Counted from the stretch's first letter, positions 24,671 to 38,639 are shown. The stretch is DNA of 64,000 bases from Lophius americanus (GCA_037951165.1 JBBDHG010000061.1:2509001-2573000), one strand, 5' to 3'. The notes: generated by a model not told the origin, from the sequence alone. Made by a program: numbers and translations.

Positions 24671-26293
24671 CTGACTCTACATGTTGTGGACATCCTTTCC
24701 TGCACTGTGACCACGGTGCCACCTGCAGATGGATGAATCGTTTTAAGCATTAAGATAAAATTTATGGGTGAAGAGCCAGCGGCCAACTGTACGATTTTAG
24801 GACCCCAAGCTGCAGAATACGAAGCTTTTCATATCCTCAGATGTCAAATATTCAGCTGGCAGAATACATTTCTTGGCTGTTTGTGTTTGTGCCAGTGTGT
24901 GTTTGTGTGTGTAAGTACTCATACGTGTGTGCACATAAGGAATTTCAACCATGACAACTCTCCACTTTGAAACCATCAACTATTTGTTGCATTCACAGTG
25001 AATGTGCCTGAGCTAGTGAGGGGGAAAGGCATTTAATAGTAAATAAGAAAATTAAAAAAAATAATTGCATTATTAAATAGATAGCAGAACTTTTTCTTCA
25101 AAGTTATCCTCGCAGGAAAACTAACTTTTCCAACAGCTGTCTCTTTTATTTCTTGGAAGAGTGCCTCTATGAAACATCTTTTCATATCAGTCTGAAGATT
25201 GGTACGGTGTTCTTTCTGATAGAAAAAACCTTGACTGTAAATCTCAAAAGATCCCTAACAAGTCCCCTCTCTCCCAGACAAGGGCCATAAAACATAAGAC
25301 GGAGAAAAGGAGGAAAAAGGAGATGGAATATAGGCCTTGGTGGAATAAAGGAGGAGAATTAAGGAGGCATTTTATGAAAGCGTTCAGACACAGTTATCAC
25401 CTCTGAAAAACAGAAGAAGATTTTTCTTTTCTTTAACCTTGAGTATTCTGCGTCATCTTTCTTTGTACCCTCTCTTTTCACTTTTCTGTGTTTTAGTATG
25501 TGTTTCAGATTTTAATTAAAAAGATATTTTTTTCTTCCGTGCTGGGTTTTTCTTAGTATTCAAAGGTGCAGACATGTTTGATAATTAAAAGGAGAAATGT
25601 GTCGTTGTCATTGACTGTACATGTTGTCTGTGGATCAGAGAATAAGGTGTTAATCAAATTTCAATGTCCAAGGAGGCTGGGTCAAAAAAGAAGACTATGA
25701 TTCCAAATAAATATCAATAGATGCAACTACAAATGCCATTACTAGTGGAGACATTAGATCATATGTGAAGTGAAAAAAAAAATATCTGAGGTAAAACACA
25801 CGTATTCGTCCCTCTGGGAAAACTAGTCAAGAGTTGATGATGTAATTATTGTTATTAAAGAACTGAAATTCAGTAATAGTTAGTATTGTCAATAAGATGT
25901 GTCTTCGTAAACTTCATTCCAGACATTTCAAAGGATAGCTGCACTGGGCACCACCACAGGTTGATTAATATCAAACTCCCTGTGGACTAAGGTACCTGTT
26001 CTTGAGAAAGAGTATCCCGATGTAAAGATTGGGTTTATAGGCAGGAGCTGTCTTGGACTGTCAGAGGTATTCCACTGAACCCAGCATGATGAAAAAATAT
26101 TTTCGGCACCAAATAAAAATTCCACAAGCCAATTACTGTATGGAGCATAGCCCATTTTTCATTTTAAAAGCCCGGTGTGCCTTGGAAAGGTGTAACAGGT
26201 AATGGAGGTTGAGGAATGGCCGAGATATAGAATATACATTTAGCAATTCAATAAAAATTGCATTCTGTAGCTACTTTCTCTCTTACTCTCTCA

Positions 26294-26369
26294 CCACACA
26301 CACACAGACACACACATGGACACACTTGCACACACAGACATACGTGCACGCACACTTGCACACACAGGC
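26294..26369. repeat. Interrupted CA-rich microsatellite
   Basis: CACACACA blocks broken by GACA, TGGA and ACGTG over about 75 bp. Reading frames across it are repeat artefacts. Confidence 0.85.
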
Positions 26370-27297
26370 AAACTCAAGTCACCAGATGGTTGTTGACAAG
26401 GAGAAGGGAACCGTCGTATCGAGGCACAGGCAACTGAATGTATATTTGGAAATTTGCACTTTTCTCATTATAAAACTGTGTCACTTGAATGAGCAAACAC
26501 CTGCCAAGGTTCTATACTAATATATACTGTCTCTGGATAGATGAAGGGGAAAAAAAGAGGCTGTGCAGGGGGGTGGGGGGGCAGTGGAAAGGATGAGAGA
26601 GGACAGGTCAGCAGGGAAAAGTGGGAAGGGAAATAAAGGTTGACTAAAATGAAATGTGTGAATATGATAGGAAGTAAGCAAGGGAGTAGGTCTAGCATCA
26701 GCATTGTGTATATGTGTGCACTCTGTATGCCTAGACAATAAATATATACCTACAGTATAATATAATATAGAAATGTTATTATTGTTGGTGTCCTGTGGTC
26801 TTCTGCACAGTGATTTTCTTCCAGTGTTAGTGAGTCGCAGTATACTGAAGAAAAAAATTGCTATTTGGTACTTTGCCCAAAACAAAGGGAGAAAATGGGT
26901 ACTGTTAATTATTGTCTGTTAGATGTGTGCTTTTATATTGAGCTGCACAGATAAGTTAAATCTTCATGATCACAATTCAATGCACATAATTGAGCAAAAA
27001 TGCTTCATCCTTACAATGCTCAAATGCAAAGGATGTTAAACGTTCCATAAACTGGTTTCAATAATGTACCTCTTTTTAATTATTAACAGCTCAAAATATT
27101 TTGTCATGATGCACTATTGAACCGCGTAACAGGAATAGTTATAGTCTATTTTAGCTTTCTTCTGCTCATCATTCATTCTTCATTGGCACAGTGAACATGG
27201 CTGCATTTGCTGTTTACTTTTTAGAATAGGAAGACAAAATATACGATTGGGTTTATTGGATGTATCTTGACATTCTTTATTAACCTTATTCTAGGAA

Positions 27298-27378
27298 TTC
27301 ATTCATTATTTCATTATTCATAACCGCTTATCCTGTTGAGGGTCACTGGGGCCGGATTCCAGCTGCTGTCAAGGTATT
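27298..27378 (-). repeat. Fragment of mermaid/DANA-like SINE end
   Basis: TTCATTCATTATTTCATTAT is followed by AACCGCTTATCCTGTTGAGG, GTCACTGGGGCCGGATTCCA and GCTGCTG. This is the reverse complement of the fish SINE end that reads CAGCTGGGAT...CCCCGCGACCCT...GGATAAGCGGTT, also present in forward orientation at 43790-43860. Only the terminal part is present. Confidence 0.55.
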
Positions 27379-27827
27379 CTAGGAATTGTGTTAAAATAAT
27401 ATTGTGTCTTTCAAGCTACTACTTTCTTCACACTGGTCATGAGGCTTGAACGCTACTCATTCAAATGTCATTTCAGAATATTTGTGTCTCCCACACGATT
27501 GAAGCAAATTCCCTCCTGGGAATTGTACTTCTAATGGTTCTTTCCACAATTTCAACATTGGTCTTATCAAACAAGTCCAAAATAAACCTCTGGAAGCCAA
27601 AGTCACCGCGTCTCAGGTTCCAACTTTATTATAACATTATCCTGAGGCCTAATGGAACGCTCTCTTTAGCTTATCCTCTACTTTGCTTTAGCATCCTACT
27701 GAGGTCTAATCGTATGACATTTAGAGAATCTCAACACTGATAGGCGTTCAAATAACACAAAAGACTATCAGCAAATGATCGGTTGCATGAATCTGTAAAA
27801 ATGCATCTTGCATCTGTGCATTTACTT

Positions 27828-28156
27828 TGGGGCTACAGTGGCTCTGTTGGTAGAGCGGTTGTCCACTTATCTGAAGGACGGTGGTTCAGTCCCTGGCCAC
27901 TGTGGTCCACAAGTTGAAGTGTCTTTGAGCAAGATACTGAACCCCAAGCTGCTCCCAATGGCTGTTCCATTGGTCTGTGGAGGATGGCATGGATGGTTAC
28001 TGCTCCTGATGAGCATGCGGCGCCTTGCATGGTAGCCTCCATCATCAATGTATGAATGTTTGTATGAATGGGTGAATGATGGCTCACTATGTGAGGCCCT
28101 TTAAGTGGTCAAGCTGACTAGAAAAGTGAAATATAAGTACAGTACATTTACCACTT
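27828..28156 (+). mobile_element. tRNA-headed SINE, copy 1
   Basis: The head carries a tRNA-like A box (GTTGGTAGAGCGG) and B box (GGTGGTTCAGTCCC), as expected of an internal RNA polymerase III promoter. The body has the typical fish wording GAAGTGTCTTTGAGCAAGAT, ACTGAACCCCAAGCTGCTCC and GAATGGGTGAATG, and a tail ending AGTACAGTACATTTACCACT. It aligns along its length with 36897-37230 in the same orientation. It lies in intron 2 in sense orientation to the host gene. Confidence 0.75.
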
Positions 28157-30144
28157 TACTTGCTACTTTGTATTGACAATGATTGTAATCACAGCATGCA
28201 AAAAATTGCCATCGTGTTTGAACATAATTTAAATGAATATTAAAAAAATGCCTCAAGTATCCCAATGTAAATTTCCTCCAGAGGTATCGCCATTTAACAA
28301 GCATGCTCTAAATCACTGCCTGACCAGTCATAACTGCCTTTAGTCCAGACAGGTAATGTTAACTGAGTCTGGCTAATATACAGCAGAAAGAAAAATGTTT
28401 TAAATGAAAATTAAATATGTGGAGGAGCAGTAGGTGAGAATTTTTCTCTAGAAGCTAATTTTCTTCTAATGGTTAGAAGTATTTCAGGTTTAGTCCAAGT
28501 AATGAAAAGTGTAATTTTTTCAAAGTGGTATTACCTGCGCTGTATGCAAAATGTAAAAAGTGTCTACTAACACTGACACTGGGAAAGCAGAGGCATGGAG
28601 CATTAAATGAGTCTGAAAGTACATTAAGTCAATGACTAATCATGTTAAATAATGGCGAGCTCAATATTTATCAAAATAATCGCGATTATCATTTTGGCCG
28701 TAAGTGCTTTAAACTTGATGATTAATGGGCCATTTTTGAGGTCCGGTGTCATCCCACATTAAACAATAATTTGATGAAAATGAAGCCAAGGCTTTACTGC
28801 TACCTCTGAGTGCGTCTTGATAGATTTGGATCTTTAAGTATAAGTCCAAGTCTCGTGTAGTAATCGCATCTATGCTTTTTTGAGTCAAAGACTCTTTTTG
28901 TGACTGTGCTGTGTTCCAAAGTGGATCATTCGTCGACTATCAAAGAGGAAATGTATATCTAATTCCTTTTTAATAACCTGCTTCTCATAGCTGGTTAAAA
29001 AAATCCAATTGAATGGCACATAAAAGATGTTTATATCCATTCACCATCACTTCCAATGAGACTATTTCATGTGCTGACTGAAAGACCTCTCTCAAAATAA
29101 AAATGTCACTTTTATTTTAAAAGAAACAATACCTCTTTGCCTTTCTCTTTGTGGATATTCTCAGTGTCTATTTTCTCTTATTCTCAGCCTCTACGGATTT
29201 ATTTTATCAAAAGAGGTAGATAGCACTTTTCCTATCTCTCTCTCTGAATATACTGTCTGGAGCCCGACAGAAGTTTCTTCTGCATCTCCTTGAAGAAACA
29301 TGTGTACATACAGTATGTATTTAACACAACTTTAGGTTTGCATGCACATAAGTCACACTGCAGGTCGTGCAGACAAAGAAACATCACTTAACATGTCATG
29401 CTTGATACCGAAAGAATACTCCCATGGTTCTTTAAGTGATGTCTGTCTGATTTACCATAATAAGGACAGTTCATTGTAATTATAACTGCAGGTGTGGCTC
29501 AGAATTTCTTTCGGTCATCGGAGGAGAGAATTGCCAGTAAACTCTGTGTCATTGTCTGCAGCTCGTCTAAAAAGACAAGTTTTCTCAGTGGAGAGTGTGT
29601 CAGGAGGAATAATCATCCAGGAGATGCATATATTTTCACAGCTGACAGTTTTTGCAGAGATCCGTGGTAAAATCTAAGAAGACGTGAGCTATCTTTTTGG
29701 ACTGAAACGGAGCTATTTAGCAGTTAAACGGGAAAAAAACAGTCTCTTACTGACTGAAAGTGAACACACACTTACTTTACACCAATTGCTTTCCTTGCAT
29801 GATACCCTGTTTCAAAAAGGAATCACATCGTGGTGTGGTTGGCTTTGCAGTTCTGGTATTGGTAATTGGTAACGCATATTGTATTGCCAATTGTTATTTG
29901 GTTCATTCTTTTGGATGACCTAATGGAGCTGGCTTTTTATTTATATTTATGGGGTATATTCTTTGTATATTATTTATTTTTTTAATATTTGTCATTACTA
30001 TATATGAAACGCGACTTATCACATCATCAACTTTTTCAGCATCACTGTTTTTTCATATCGGTTTCAAAAAAATCTTTATTTTTAATGTTAATTTTGTCCT
30101 CATATTTGCACATTCAATACATTTTTAATTGTTAAATATACGCC

Positions 30145-30400
30145 CATAAGTCATAACATTATGACCACTGACAGGGTTGTTGTTAAAGGTGAATTACCTC
30201 ATTATCATGGCATCCGTCAGTGGGTGTGATACATGTACACCAGGCCGCAAAGTGATTCCTTGAAATCATGAAAAATGAGAAAACTTTTTGTCTTAGCGAC
30301 TTTGAGTAAGTCCAAACTGTGATGGTTTGATGTCTGGGTCAGGCGTGAAATATGCCTCTACAGGTATACAGTTGGGCACATGTATACATTTTCTAGCAGC
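30145..30400 (+). mobile_element. Decayed Tc1/mariner-like transposon relic, opposite orientation
   Basis: Begins CATAACATTATGACCACTGA, the known end of a fish Tc1-like family, and runs through ATTACCTCATTATCATGGCA and GTCAGTGGGTGTGATA. It then enters a degraded transposase start in which GACTTTGAGTAAGTCCAAAC and TGTGATGGTTTGATGTCTGG correspond to the DNA-binding region. It has in-frame stops and no catalytic domain. It is the same family as 22375-22775 but faces the other way. Confidence 0.6.
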
Positions 30401-32303
30401 TCTGACACTGGGTCATTATTTCACCTAATGGGTGTGGCGAGGCTGATGCAAGCCTTCCCCAATTCAGTCGCATACCTCGGTGTTTTTAGAAGAGACTAAT
30501 CTACACGTGTGACTCGAGCTGCTTGGTAACAAACGACTAGTCCAGTACACAGTAACATGACCAGTTACCTCTCATAAATAAGCAAGATCCCTTTTTTTAA
30601 TGTGAAGAGAGTACAACCAGGAAAGAGGAACGAGTCACAGCAGGGAGAAGTGAGTTGGAACATTAGAGGAAAAAGATGGAAGATTGTTGTAGGTTTAAAA
30701 TAAAATTACTTTTTCATAAAAGCAGCAAAGCTGTTGTATATTGTCTCTGTGTGTTTATTACTTATAGATGTGTATGAATGGTGTTTAGGTTCTCCATCAT
30801 TTTTAAGATCTACATTTACATTTACACTTTAACTAATGAGACAATTAAGCTATAACATTATTATAGTCAGAATCTGGTTGAAAAATTGGTCGCAGTGCTC
30901 TGGTTCACTAAGATTTATTGAATAAATAGACACAACCTTTATTCAGCACTTTTGACTGTATTATGTATATGATTTCCTGTGTATGTATGTTACCTGTTAA
31001 GCTTCTAAATTCATGAATCCACCCTCCAGTATAATAGGGATGATCCTAACTGCTTAAACTGCCTTGATCTCCACTATTAACTATGGCTGAACCAATATAG
31101 TCAAAATGATAATCCAGATAATTTTGATCAACATTCACTTTAACAATACTTTATTCCATTATCTTATTTATTTTTCATTTAGCAGTTTGTTGACAAGTGG
31201 AAAATTAAGTTAGTTGTGTTGCTTTTCGGAGCAGAGACAACTGGAAAGCATTCCTTGCTTGTGATATTTGTTGGATAACATAATTTACCCACATTCTTTC
31301 AAACATGTATGATTATCCAGTTCTGTGATACGTCCAGTTATCAATAACCAGGTAAGGGGCTGCATTCAGGAATTTATTGCACAGGCATTGCAGGGCTGAG
31401 AACAGCTGTGTTTGATCAGGCATTGATTTAGGGAGCACTTGATTTGATTTGCAATGTAGATTAGTATGAGTGGAGCATCCACTTTAGATGTCAATATAGT
31501 TAAATAATGTTCATTTAATTTTTTGGAAGCCAAAATCATAATGTGATTAAATTTGATTTATTGTGTAGCAAAAACCAAAATCTAGATTCTAATGTGATTT
31601 ACTGGAACCTGCAAATTCAATAAAAACGGCGGTACTGAAATGCTATATTGTTCTTATAATGCGTTCTTTGAAGTTTAATTTAGTGGACTGACACAAGGGT
31701 TTTTTCTTCGTCATTTATTCAGCTTTCTGGTTATGATCTTACCAATAAAAACCGTGCTAAAAACTAACACTAAGACTACAACAACAGTGACAGGAGTAGA
31801 CCAGTTTAATCCCAATCAGATCCTAATTTTGGCTTGGATAAACCAAAGAATACTATTCAAAAATTCAATATCGTTTTTTCTGAAGTCGTTATTTTTCGCG
31901 GCGCTCTCACCCTCCCCGATGCACTGCTCAAACGCAAGCCGAGTTTGTGGAGCGTTCCATCATAGCGGGTAATGCCCTGATCAATAAAGGCATTATAAAT
32001 ACCTCCTTGGCTTGATGTTGCCAGAAGTGTGAGGAACAGCTTTTGTATGTACGCAGTTTTTACGATTTAATATCCAGAGTACCTGACATACAACTGGATT
32101 TTACTACTTCAAAGCTGATAGCCATGGTAATCCCCCCTTATTTGCTGTGTTTGGAAATCTTAGTTAATTGTTTGTTGAAAGTAGGTATACACAAATACTG
32201 CGGGAAAGATTATCATTTTATCAACAGGTCTCACAGTCAACTAAACTGTCACTGCGTTATAAATCAAATTTGGTGGGTCTGCATAGATAGCCATGCATTT
32301 GCA

Positions 32304-32304
32304 T

Positions 32305-32336
<32 letters not shown>

Positions 32337-32341
32337 ACACA
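32304..32341. repeat. (CA)n microsatellite
   Basis: About 38 bp of CA dinucleotide with one TCA interruption in intron 2. Confidence 0.9.
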
Positions 32342-34584
32342 CGCTCAAACAGAAATGTTCTGTTCGCCAGTGCCAAGCCTAAAGATATGTCATGTGCTCA
32401 TATCAGTGTGTCACGCCTGCTCAGTCTCGGTACATAGCATTTGGAGATAACTGGTTTAGCGAGGGAGGGGAAGGTACAGAACAAATGCAGTAGTAAACGA
32501 CAGGTAGCAGCTGTCATTTAGCCAAACTGATTACAACTCTACTGCCCTTCACTATAGGTGTTTAGTCTGGAACTGGCAAAGCAACGCCATCCATCCTTTA
32601 GCAGAGGAAATAGCATGAGATAGTTTGCTCGCTGGCGTTTTCCTATCCATGTCAGTTCCACTATCAGTGCAGCAATGCACACACAGACGCTGTCACAAAA
32701 ATACTGCTTCCACGTTTGCCTCAAAGGCTAGGTCTTTACAATGTGCGCAAAATTGAAGCCGTAAGTGGCTTAAAACATGGCTGATATTGTAGCAGTTGCT
32801 TCTGTTATCCGCAGCTAAGACAACTGGTTTTACAACTAATTGCCACAAGTTACATTCTCAACAGTAATGACATCTGTGCAATGTTTGATGTATTTATATT
32901 TGATCCAAAGTTTAATGACTGTTACTGTATTTCGCTTTCTTCATAACATGTACATTTTGGGGTTTTTTCTTAACCGTTTACTGTCCTGCTTAACTATCTG
33001 GTTGAGCAAATTGTGATTTGAAAGTCCTATTAGTCTGATTTTGTTTTGGCATAAGTTAACATGTGAGGACTAACTAACCAGAAATATGTATTGTGTATTA
33101 TTATGTATATATGTATTTTCCATGAAATACAGAATTTCACCATGAAATCATTTGATTAGTCCGATCTATTTTGAAACTGTTTAAAACATGATTGATGAAA
33201 CAATTTGTCATTTTAGTTCTCCATACTTTATTTCCTTTCTTGGTGTTGACAGTCAAGGTTTAATTCTTTATAGATATGTTTTTTTTCGGAGAAATAAATA
33301 ATAAATTAGGTTGAAGCTAGCGGAAAAACTTAAATAAAGAAAGTGCAAATTGACTTTCTGTAAATACTGGCTTAAAGCCTTAGGATATTGAAATAATGGA
33401 TACTTTTGATACTGTGGATATTGTTTTTTACTATTCATCTAGATCCTCTTTAAACAGACTGTCAGTTTTACAGTGAGTGCACAGTCACACACTCAAACAC
33501 ACACACACTCAGCTCAGAGTCTCTTTTATTGTTTTTTAAAGCTTATTATATATGGTCTGTATATCAGCTCTTGTGCTTGCAAGAGGAAGGTTTGAACGAT
33601 TGTTTCAAGCACCAAAGACCACCTTAACACAATTCCTGGGATGTTTTGTGCTTTCTTTTTTTATATGACAAAGTGGGAAATTTGCCTTTAACACATCAGG
33701 CATGAATCAGGTAATTTTAAGCCATTTAGAAATCATAGTGCAGGCTCACCCCGTATCACAGATTAAAAAAAAAGAAAGAAGTCTACTTAGAGGAGCGTGG
33801 AGTAACTTCCAACAAGGCATGCAATTTGAGCAGATCTATTTCAACTCTCACATCTTGCCAAATTCTCATTAGGCATCTTTCTCAGCCTGTTATTACAGTA
33901 TTGATTTCCATTCCTGTTATATCTTTTGGAAGATTACATTTTCATAAAAGTAAATGTCTACAGAGCTGTCCAGCAGCAGAGACGAGTGCCACTGTTGAAT
34001 TTGAAAATAAATGCTTCATTTCACATTTGGATACTGTGTTTTATATGTTTAAATCTACTAATACACCACACAGATTGGTTTGGATGGCACAAAAGATATT
34101 CATTTTAAAGTCGTCAATAATGAAAGTGAGCTTTGCTGTTTTTGCCATCGGTGACAACCGCAACAAACCAACAATTTGGAATTTCTCAGCATAGTTTTTA
34201 ACATGAATCATGTTTTTTTGCAGGTGGCATGTTTATGGTGGTTGGAGCAAAAGAGACTATGTTTTTAGGCTACGATATGCAGTAACATCATTTGATAGAT
34301 GAAAGAAAATATGCAGAAAATATCAACTGAGCTTTTTGCGGTTTCCTGGTAATGCCATTTTACTTTAATTCATGTTAATTATTGCGGTACAAAACCACAT
34401 AATAGGCTGGTTTTACATTTAGATAATCACTCTTATCATACTGTAGGAATTGTGTTTCCTAGCAACACTGCAGACATAACCCTTTTCGCTGTAGATTGCT
34501 AAATCTTATTTCAAGTTTATTAAATTCAAAACATTTGCAATGCCTGCTAACTCGTTGTTTTTCTCTGTTTGTCTCTCTGTCCAG

Positions 34585-34737
34585 CTTTAAGAGACAACAG
34601 GATTGAGCTGGTGCATGCGTCATGGTCGGAGTTAACCATCAGCATCAGTGACGTCACGCTGTCTGATGAAGGCATGTACACCTGTTCTCTTTTCACCATG
34701 CCGGTCAGAACAGCCAAAGCCTACCTGACGGTTCTAG
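34585..34737 (+). CDS. cadm2: cadm2-like exon 3: end of Ig1
   Basis: 153 nt, acceptor TCTCTGTCCAG, donor CTAG|GTAAGT, phase 1 on both sides. Joined to exon 2 it reads ALRDNRIELVHASWSELTIS, then DVTLSDEGMYTCSLFTMPVR and TAKAYLTVLG. It completes the V-type Ig1: SDEGMYTC is the canonical D-x-G-x-Y-x-C motif and carries the second disulphide cysteine, pairing with the one in exon 2. LRDNRIELV and CSLFTMPV are CADM2/CADM3 hallmarks, and the IELV-ASW stretch favours CADM2. Lengths match the family, as far as I recall them. A 15.3-kb intron precedes it and an 8.6-kb intron follows. Confidence 0.96.
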
Positions 34738-36896
34738 GTAAGTAGAGGATTTGAAGAAGTTGAACTTTTGCTGAAACTAAACGTTTATTCATATATACCC
34801 TTATGTAAATCCACCTGTTTTCGTCGGTCCACACACTTCCTCAACCTCTGTGGTTCACCTTTGTACATTTCCCAAAATTGCATTGAATACCTTTCAAACA
34901 AGAGGTTCATGCAATTTAACAGAGTTATGGAATTATTGCATTTTCAGTTGCAGAAATACCTTATTGTCCAAATACTGTGCATATGTTGATCTTCCTATGT
35001 TTCCGTATTCCTTTAAATAACAGAAAAAAATCATGCTCTCTAATATCTATATCTGTATATTACAAAGTTGTACAGATATCCACTAACACTTAAATATACC
35101 CAAGAAATATTAGCATTTATAAAAAAAAGAAGCCAAAAGAAGATACATCCACTATCTCACGCAGTGTTGATGGAACAACAGAGATTATATGTAAAAAATT
35201 AAGCCTGCAGACACTCACATAGAAAAGCCAGTGACCGCAGTATGGCCTTAGGATAACAGAGAGAAGCAATTGATAGTGACACACGAAACTAAAGAATTCA
35301 TGCATTGGAAAATTTGAACTATAGCTTTTAACCAATATTAATGGAAAGGGAAAAAACTGGCTCCATTTTCTCTCACATGGTAAGTTTTCGGTACTTCACC
35401 ACTGTTTTAATGGCTCCATTACGACTACTACCACTTATACCACCACTACTTCTAATCTTTATCACTATTATTTTGAATGACTAGGTCATAGCATCCATAA
35501 AGCTGAAGGTCCTGGTGGGTGTTCTCAGTTTTGGGAGAGATGGTATTTGTCATTCAATTTCTATTCCATGACTAATCCTACTGTTTTCCTGAAAATTGTA
35601 CTTAATCTCTTAACCTTTGACTTAACTTTGTCTCAGTATTTTATATTATTTTAAATTTTAAATCTTACTTCATGCCAAACTAAATGTTATCGAAGACAAA
35701 ATACTAAAGGTTACCATAAAAAAAAACAGGAAATCCTTCTTCTTATATTCTAGCTATACTATTAAAAGCTCCAAATATTTTTCTGATATTTTACGGATTT
35801 CTTTCTTGAACTGTAAACTGCTGTTTGAGGGACAATTAGGTTTATCTACACACGTAGTTTTCTCTCAAAAGGATTGTTGCACATGCAAAATGCTTCCATG
35901 AGAAGCTCTTACTCATTAAATCTGAAGAACTGACCAGTATTCGAACCTGTGTTGAAAAAAACACCAATTCATCAAACATAAGTGAAGCTGTAAGATGTAT
36001 TTGGTGAAATAGCTTTGTTAAAAGGCTTCAGTTAAATTATGTTGAAAGTTAGGCCACAGGTCAAGGTGTGTGTTTGTATCTGTGCAGAGCCTGTGGGTGT
36101 TTGGGATGGCGTTGTAGTGTTTGTAGTGTAGTTATAATATATTGGCACCTATATAAAACAGGGAAATCTTGATGCCCCTGGCTACAAGATGGTTTTGGGT
36201 TTGATTTTTTTTTTAAGTTGAAATTATTTCTGGATTAAAGTAAAACATTTCTTCAGACAAATAACAACAACTCAAAAACACAAACCTAGACTGTAGGCAA
36301 TGTTTGTATTCACACAATCATTCCCTCATTTCCTACCACCAAGCTTATTATCACGCCAATTAGTTTTTGCTAATGTTAATAGATGTGCCAGTGCACACTA
36401 GGACCATTAGTTGGTTCTCTGTGTTAAAAGCATTTTGAGAATAAGAGACAATAAAGTCTACTAACCAATAAGGATATGGAGAAAATCATTTGCATAACTG
36501 AACAAAGCTTAATGGTGAAAGCCAGGAAGTAGGGAGTTTTGATAAACAAAGTAAATAGCCTGGAAATGGCCTGGTTTATGTGCTATTGTCTCAGCGAGAG
36601 CCATGAATATACCCCAGAACATATAAAACTTGATTTTGAAAAAAAATAATCAAACTCTCAGATGAAGAGTAACTAAATTAGCTTCACACAAAACCTCTTT
36701 AACTGAGTAATTACCAACTTATGCTTACACTTAAATGAGTCAGATTGCTCTTTGAGGCTGTACTAACACTTTGCTGTCGAAATACTAAGATGCTCAAAAT
36801 CACTCTACGAATACAGTAAAGTTAACCGGGTACAATGATTCCCTCTTTACCTACAGTAATTTAGGGTTTTAACAGTCTACTGTTTTCTAAACAGGA

Positions 36897-37230
36897 GCGA
36901 CGGGGGGCTCATTTGGTAGAGCGGTTTTCCACTTATCTGAATGTCAATGTTTCAAACCCCAGCCACTGCGGTCCACATGTCGAAGTGTCCTTGAGCAAGA
37001 TACTGAACCCCAAGTTGCTCCCAATGGCTGTTCTATTGGTGTTAGAGTGATGGCGTGATTGGTTACCCCTCCTGATGAACATGTGGCGCCATGCTTGACA
37101 GCCTCTATTGTCACTGTCTGTAGGTTTGTGTGAATAGGTGAATGCTGACTTGTATTGTAAAAGCGCTTTGAGTAGTCCAGCAGACTAGAAAGCGCTGTAT
37201 AAGTACAGTCCACTCAATTTACCATTTCAC
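36897..37230 (+). mobile_element. tRNA-headed SINE, copy 2
   Basis: Same family and orientation as 27828-28156. The A box region reads CATTTGGTAGAGCGG and the B box is degraded (GTTTCAAACCCC). The body includes GAAGTGTCCTTGAGCAAGAT, ACTGAACCCCAAGTTGCTCC and AAAGCGCTTTGAG, and the tail is AAGCGCTGTATAAGTACAGT. The internal promoter is probably inactive. No clear target-site duplication was found by eye. Confidence 0.78.
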
Positions 37231-37629
37231 CATTAAATTTGCCCAAAATACACGTACAGCCAGTGTGCTGTGGATTTTATTTGTTTTGCAGCTATTTGGT
37301 CATAAAACAAAGTAATAAACTAATTCAAATTGGCCCTGACCTGTGGTGTAAGATGTAGGCCTCATGTAGATCATATCATATAAGGGCTCTTATAGTGCAT
37401 TAAAATTTTTATTTTTAATTTTCTTTCTTTCTTTTCTTTTCTTTTACCTTGAAAAATAAATCCTCATTGAGATTATAAATAACTTTTTTCTAACCTGGCT
37501 AAAAGTTTTACAACAATTAAAGATACGTATTATAATATTTATAATATTTACCTACATTTGAGTCTAGTCTATTCAAGCATGTAATATCAATAATATTTCA
37601 TATAAGTTAATTAAATGCACGTCATTCTA

Positions 37630-38620
37630 TTCAATTCAATTCAAAACTTTATTAAGAACACAGAAAATGGTGGGGTCCATACCACAATAAAAACAAACAA
37701 GACACATAATTAAAGAAAAGGTATTCCACATGATCAAACATTTACATTTGGGCTAAAACCCCAATGGTTCCACATTCTAGATGAGAGCCTGGCTTTACTC
37801 AGAGCAGGGTTAGTTAAGGCTAAAATGATGATGTTAGCAGAATCAGGTATCCTGCACATACATCTATAAATGAGACTTCGTATGACAGCAGAGCAGGTGG
37901 CTACAGGAGCATTAGCAAACATTTGGCTTGCGCTGCAGCTTCTCGGGGCTTTAAGCAGCTGCCTCATACAGTCGTTATAAGCCACTGTGAGTCTTTGCAC
38001 GCTGCCCTTCCTCCAGCGACGCCACAGGTGGGCCGTATATAACGAGGTACAATGAGCTTTAAAAAGAGAAGTCATCACAGTAACTGAACACACACTAAAT
38101 TTGCAAGCCAACATATTTGCTTGTGCGTAAAACTTTCGATACTGTCTGTAAATGTCTCTATCATCTGATAAATCTTCAGGGATGATATGACCCACATATT
38201 TAGCCTCTTCACGTACTTTAAGGATAATCCCAGTCATGAAGTAATGCCAATTTTCTATCATCCTTGCTTCGGTCTATCAAAATATTGCTCTTATTTGAAT
38301 TGAATGGAATGTTAAAATTTGTACTTTTTGTTGAGCATGTGCTCAATAACTGTTGAAGACCAGCGCTACAAGGACAGAAAATCCACAGATCATCTGCCCC
38401 TATCAGGTGGTTAATGAGAGAATTACCAAACATACATCCTGTTCCACATCCCTTTAACTGCATTGACAAATAATCCATATAGATGTAAAAAAGAAAGGAT
38501 GACAGAATTCCGCTGTCCTCCATTATTCACTTGGAACGGATCAGATACAGAGTTTCCCGATTTAACTTGCATCATCTGATGAGCATACCAGAAAAACTAG
38601 GATTCTTATTAGAGCTCTAG
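37630..38620 (-). mobile_element. 5'-truncated LINE reverse transcriptase relic
   Basis: The minus strand encodes the later part of a non-LTR reverse transcriptase. A segment like WYAHQMMQVKSGNSV is followed by LFYIYMDYLSMQL, then GADDLWIFCPCSAGLQQLL, and a C-terminal region with AKYVGHIIPEDLSDD, RKFYAQANMLACKFSVCS, FKAHCTSLYTAHLWRRW and RLTVAYNDCMRQLLKAPR. The catalytic YADD box is GADD, and frames break at about 38220 and 38520. The 3' end has a short TTGAAT repeat (37630-37650). It is antisense to the host gene. Similar proteins are common in fish; the exact clade is left open. Confidence 0.85.
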
Positions 38621-38639
38621 GAACACCCTATCTGATAGA

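Larger units (their letters stand above)
19267..34584 (+). other. Intron 2
   Basis: About 15.3 kb between the two halves of Ig1. Supported contents are a CA run at 21443-21459, Tc1-like relics at 22375-22775 and 30145-30400, a 28-bp word repeated at 23091 and 24643, CA-rich DNA at 26294-26369, a SINE fragment at 27298-27378, a tRNA-headed SINE at 27828-28156 and a CA microsatellite at 32304-32341. I see no extra exon. Open frames here are short and lack domain similarity. Confidence 0.75.

Noticed and set aside
27840..27905. tRNA gene call on the A-box and B-box containing stretch
   Set aside because: It does not fold into a full tRNA cloverleaf by eye, and the sequence continues into a SINE body shared with 36897-37230.
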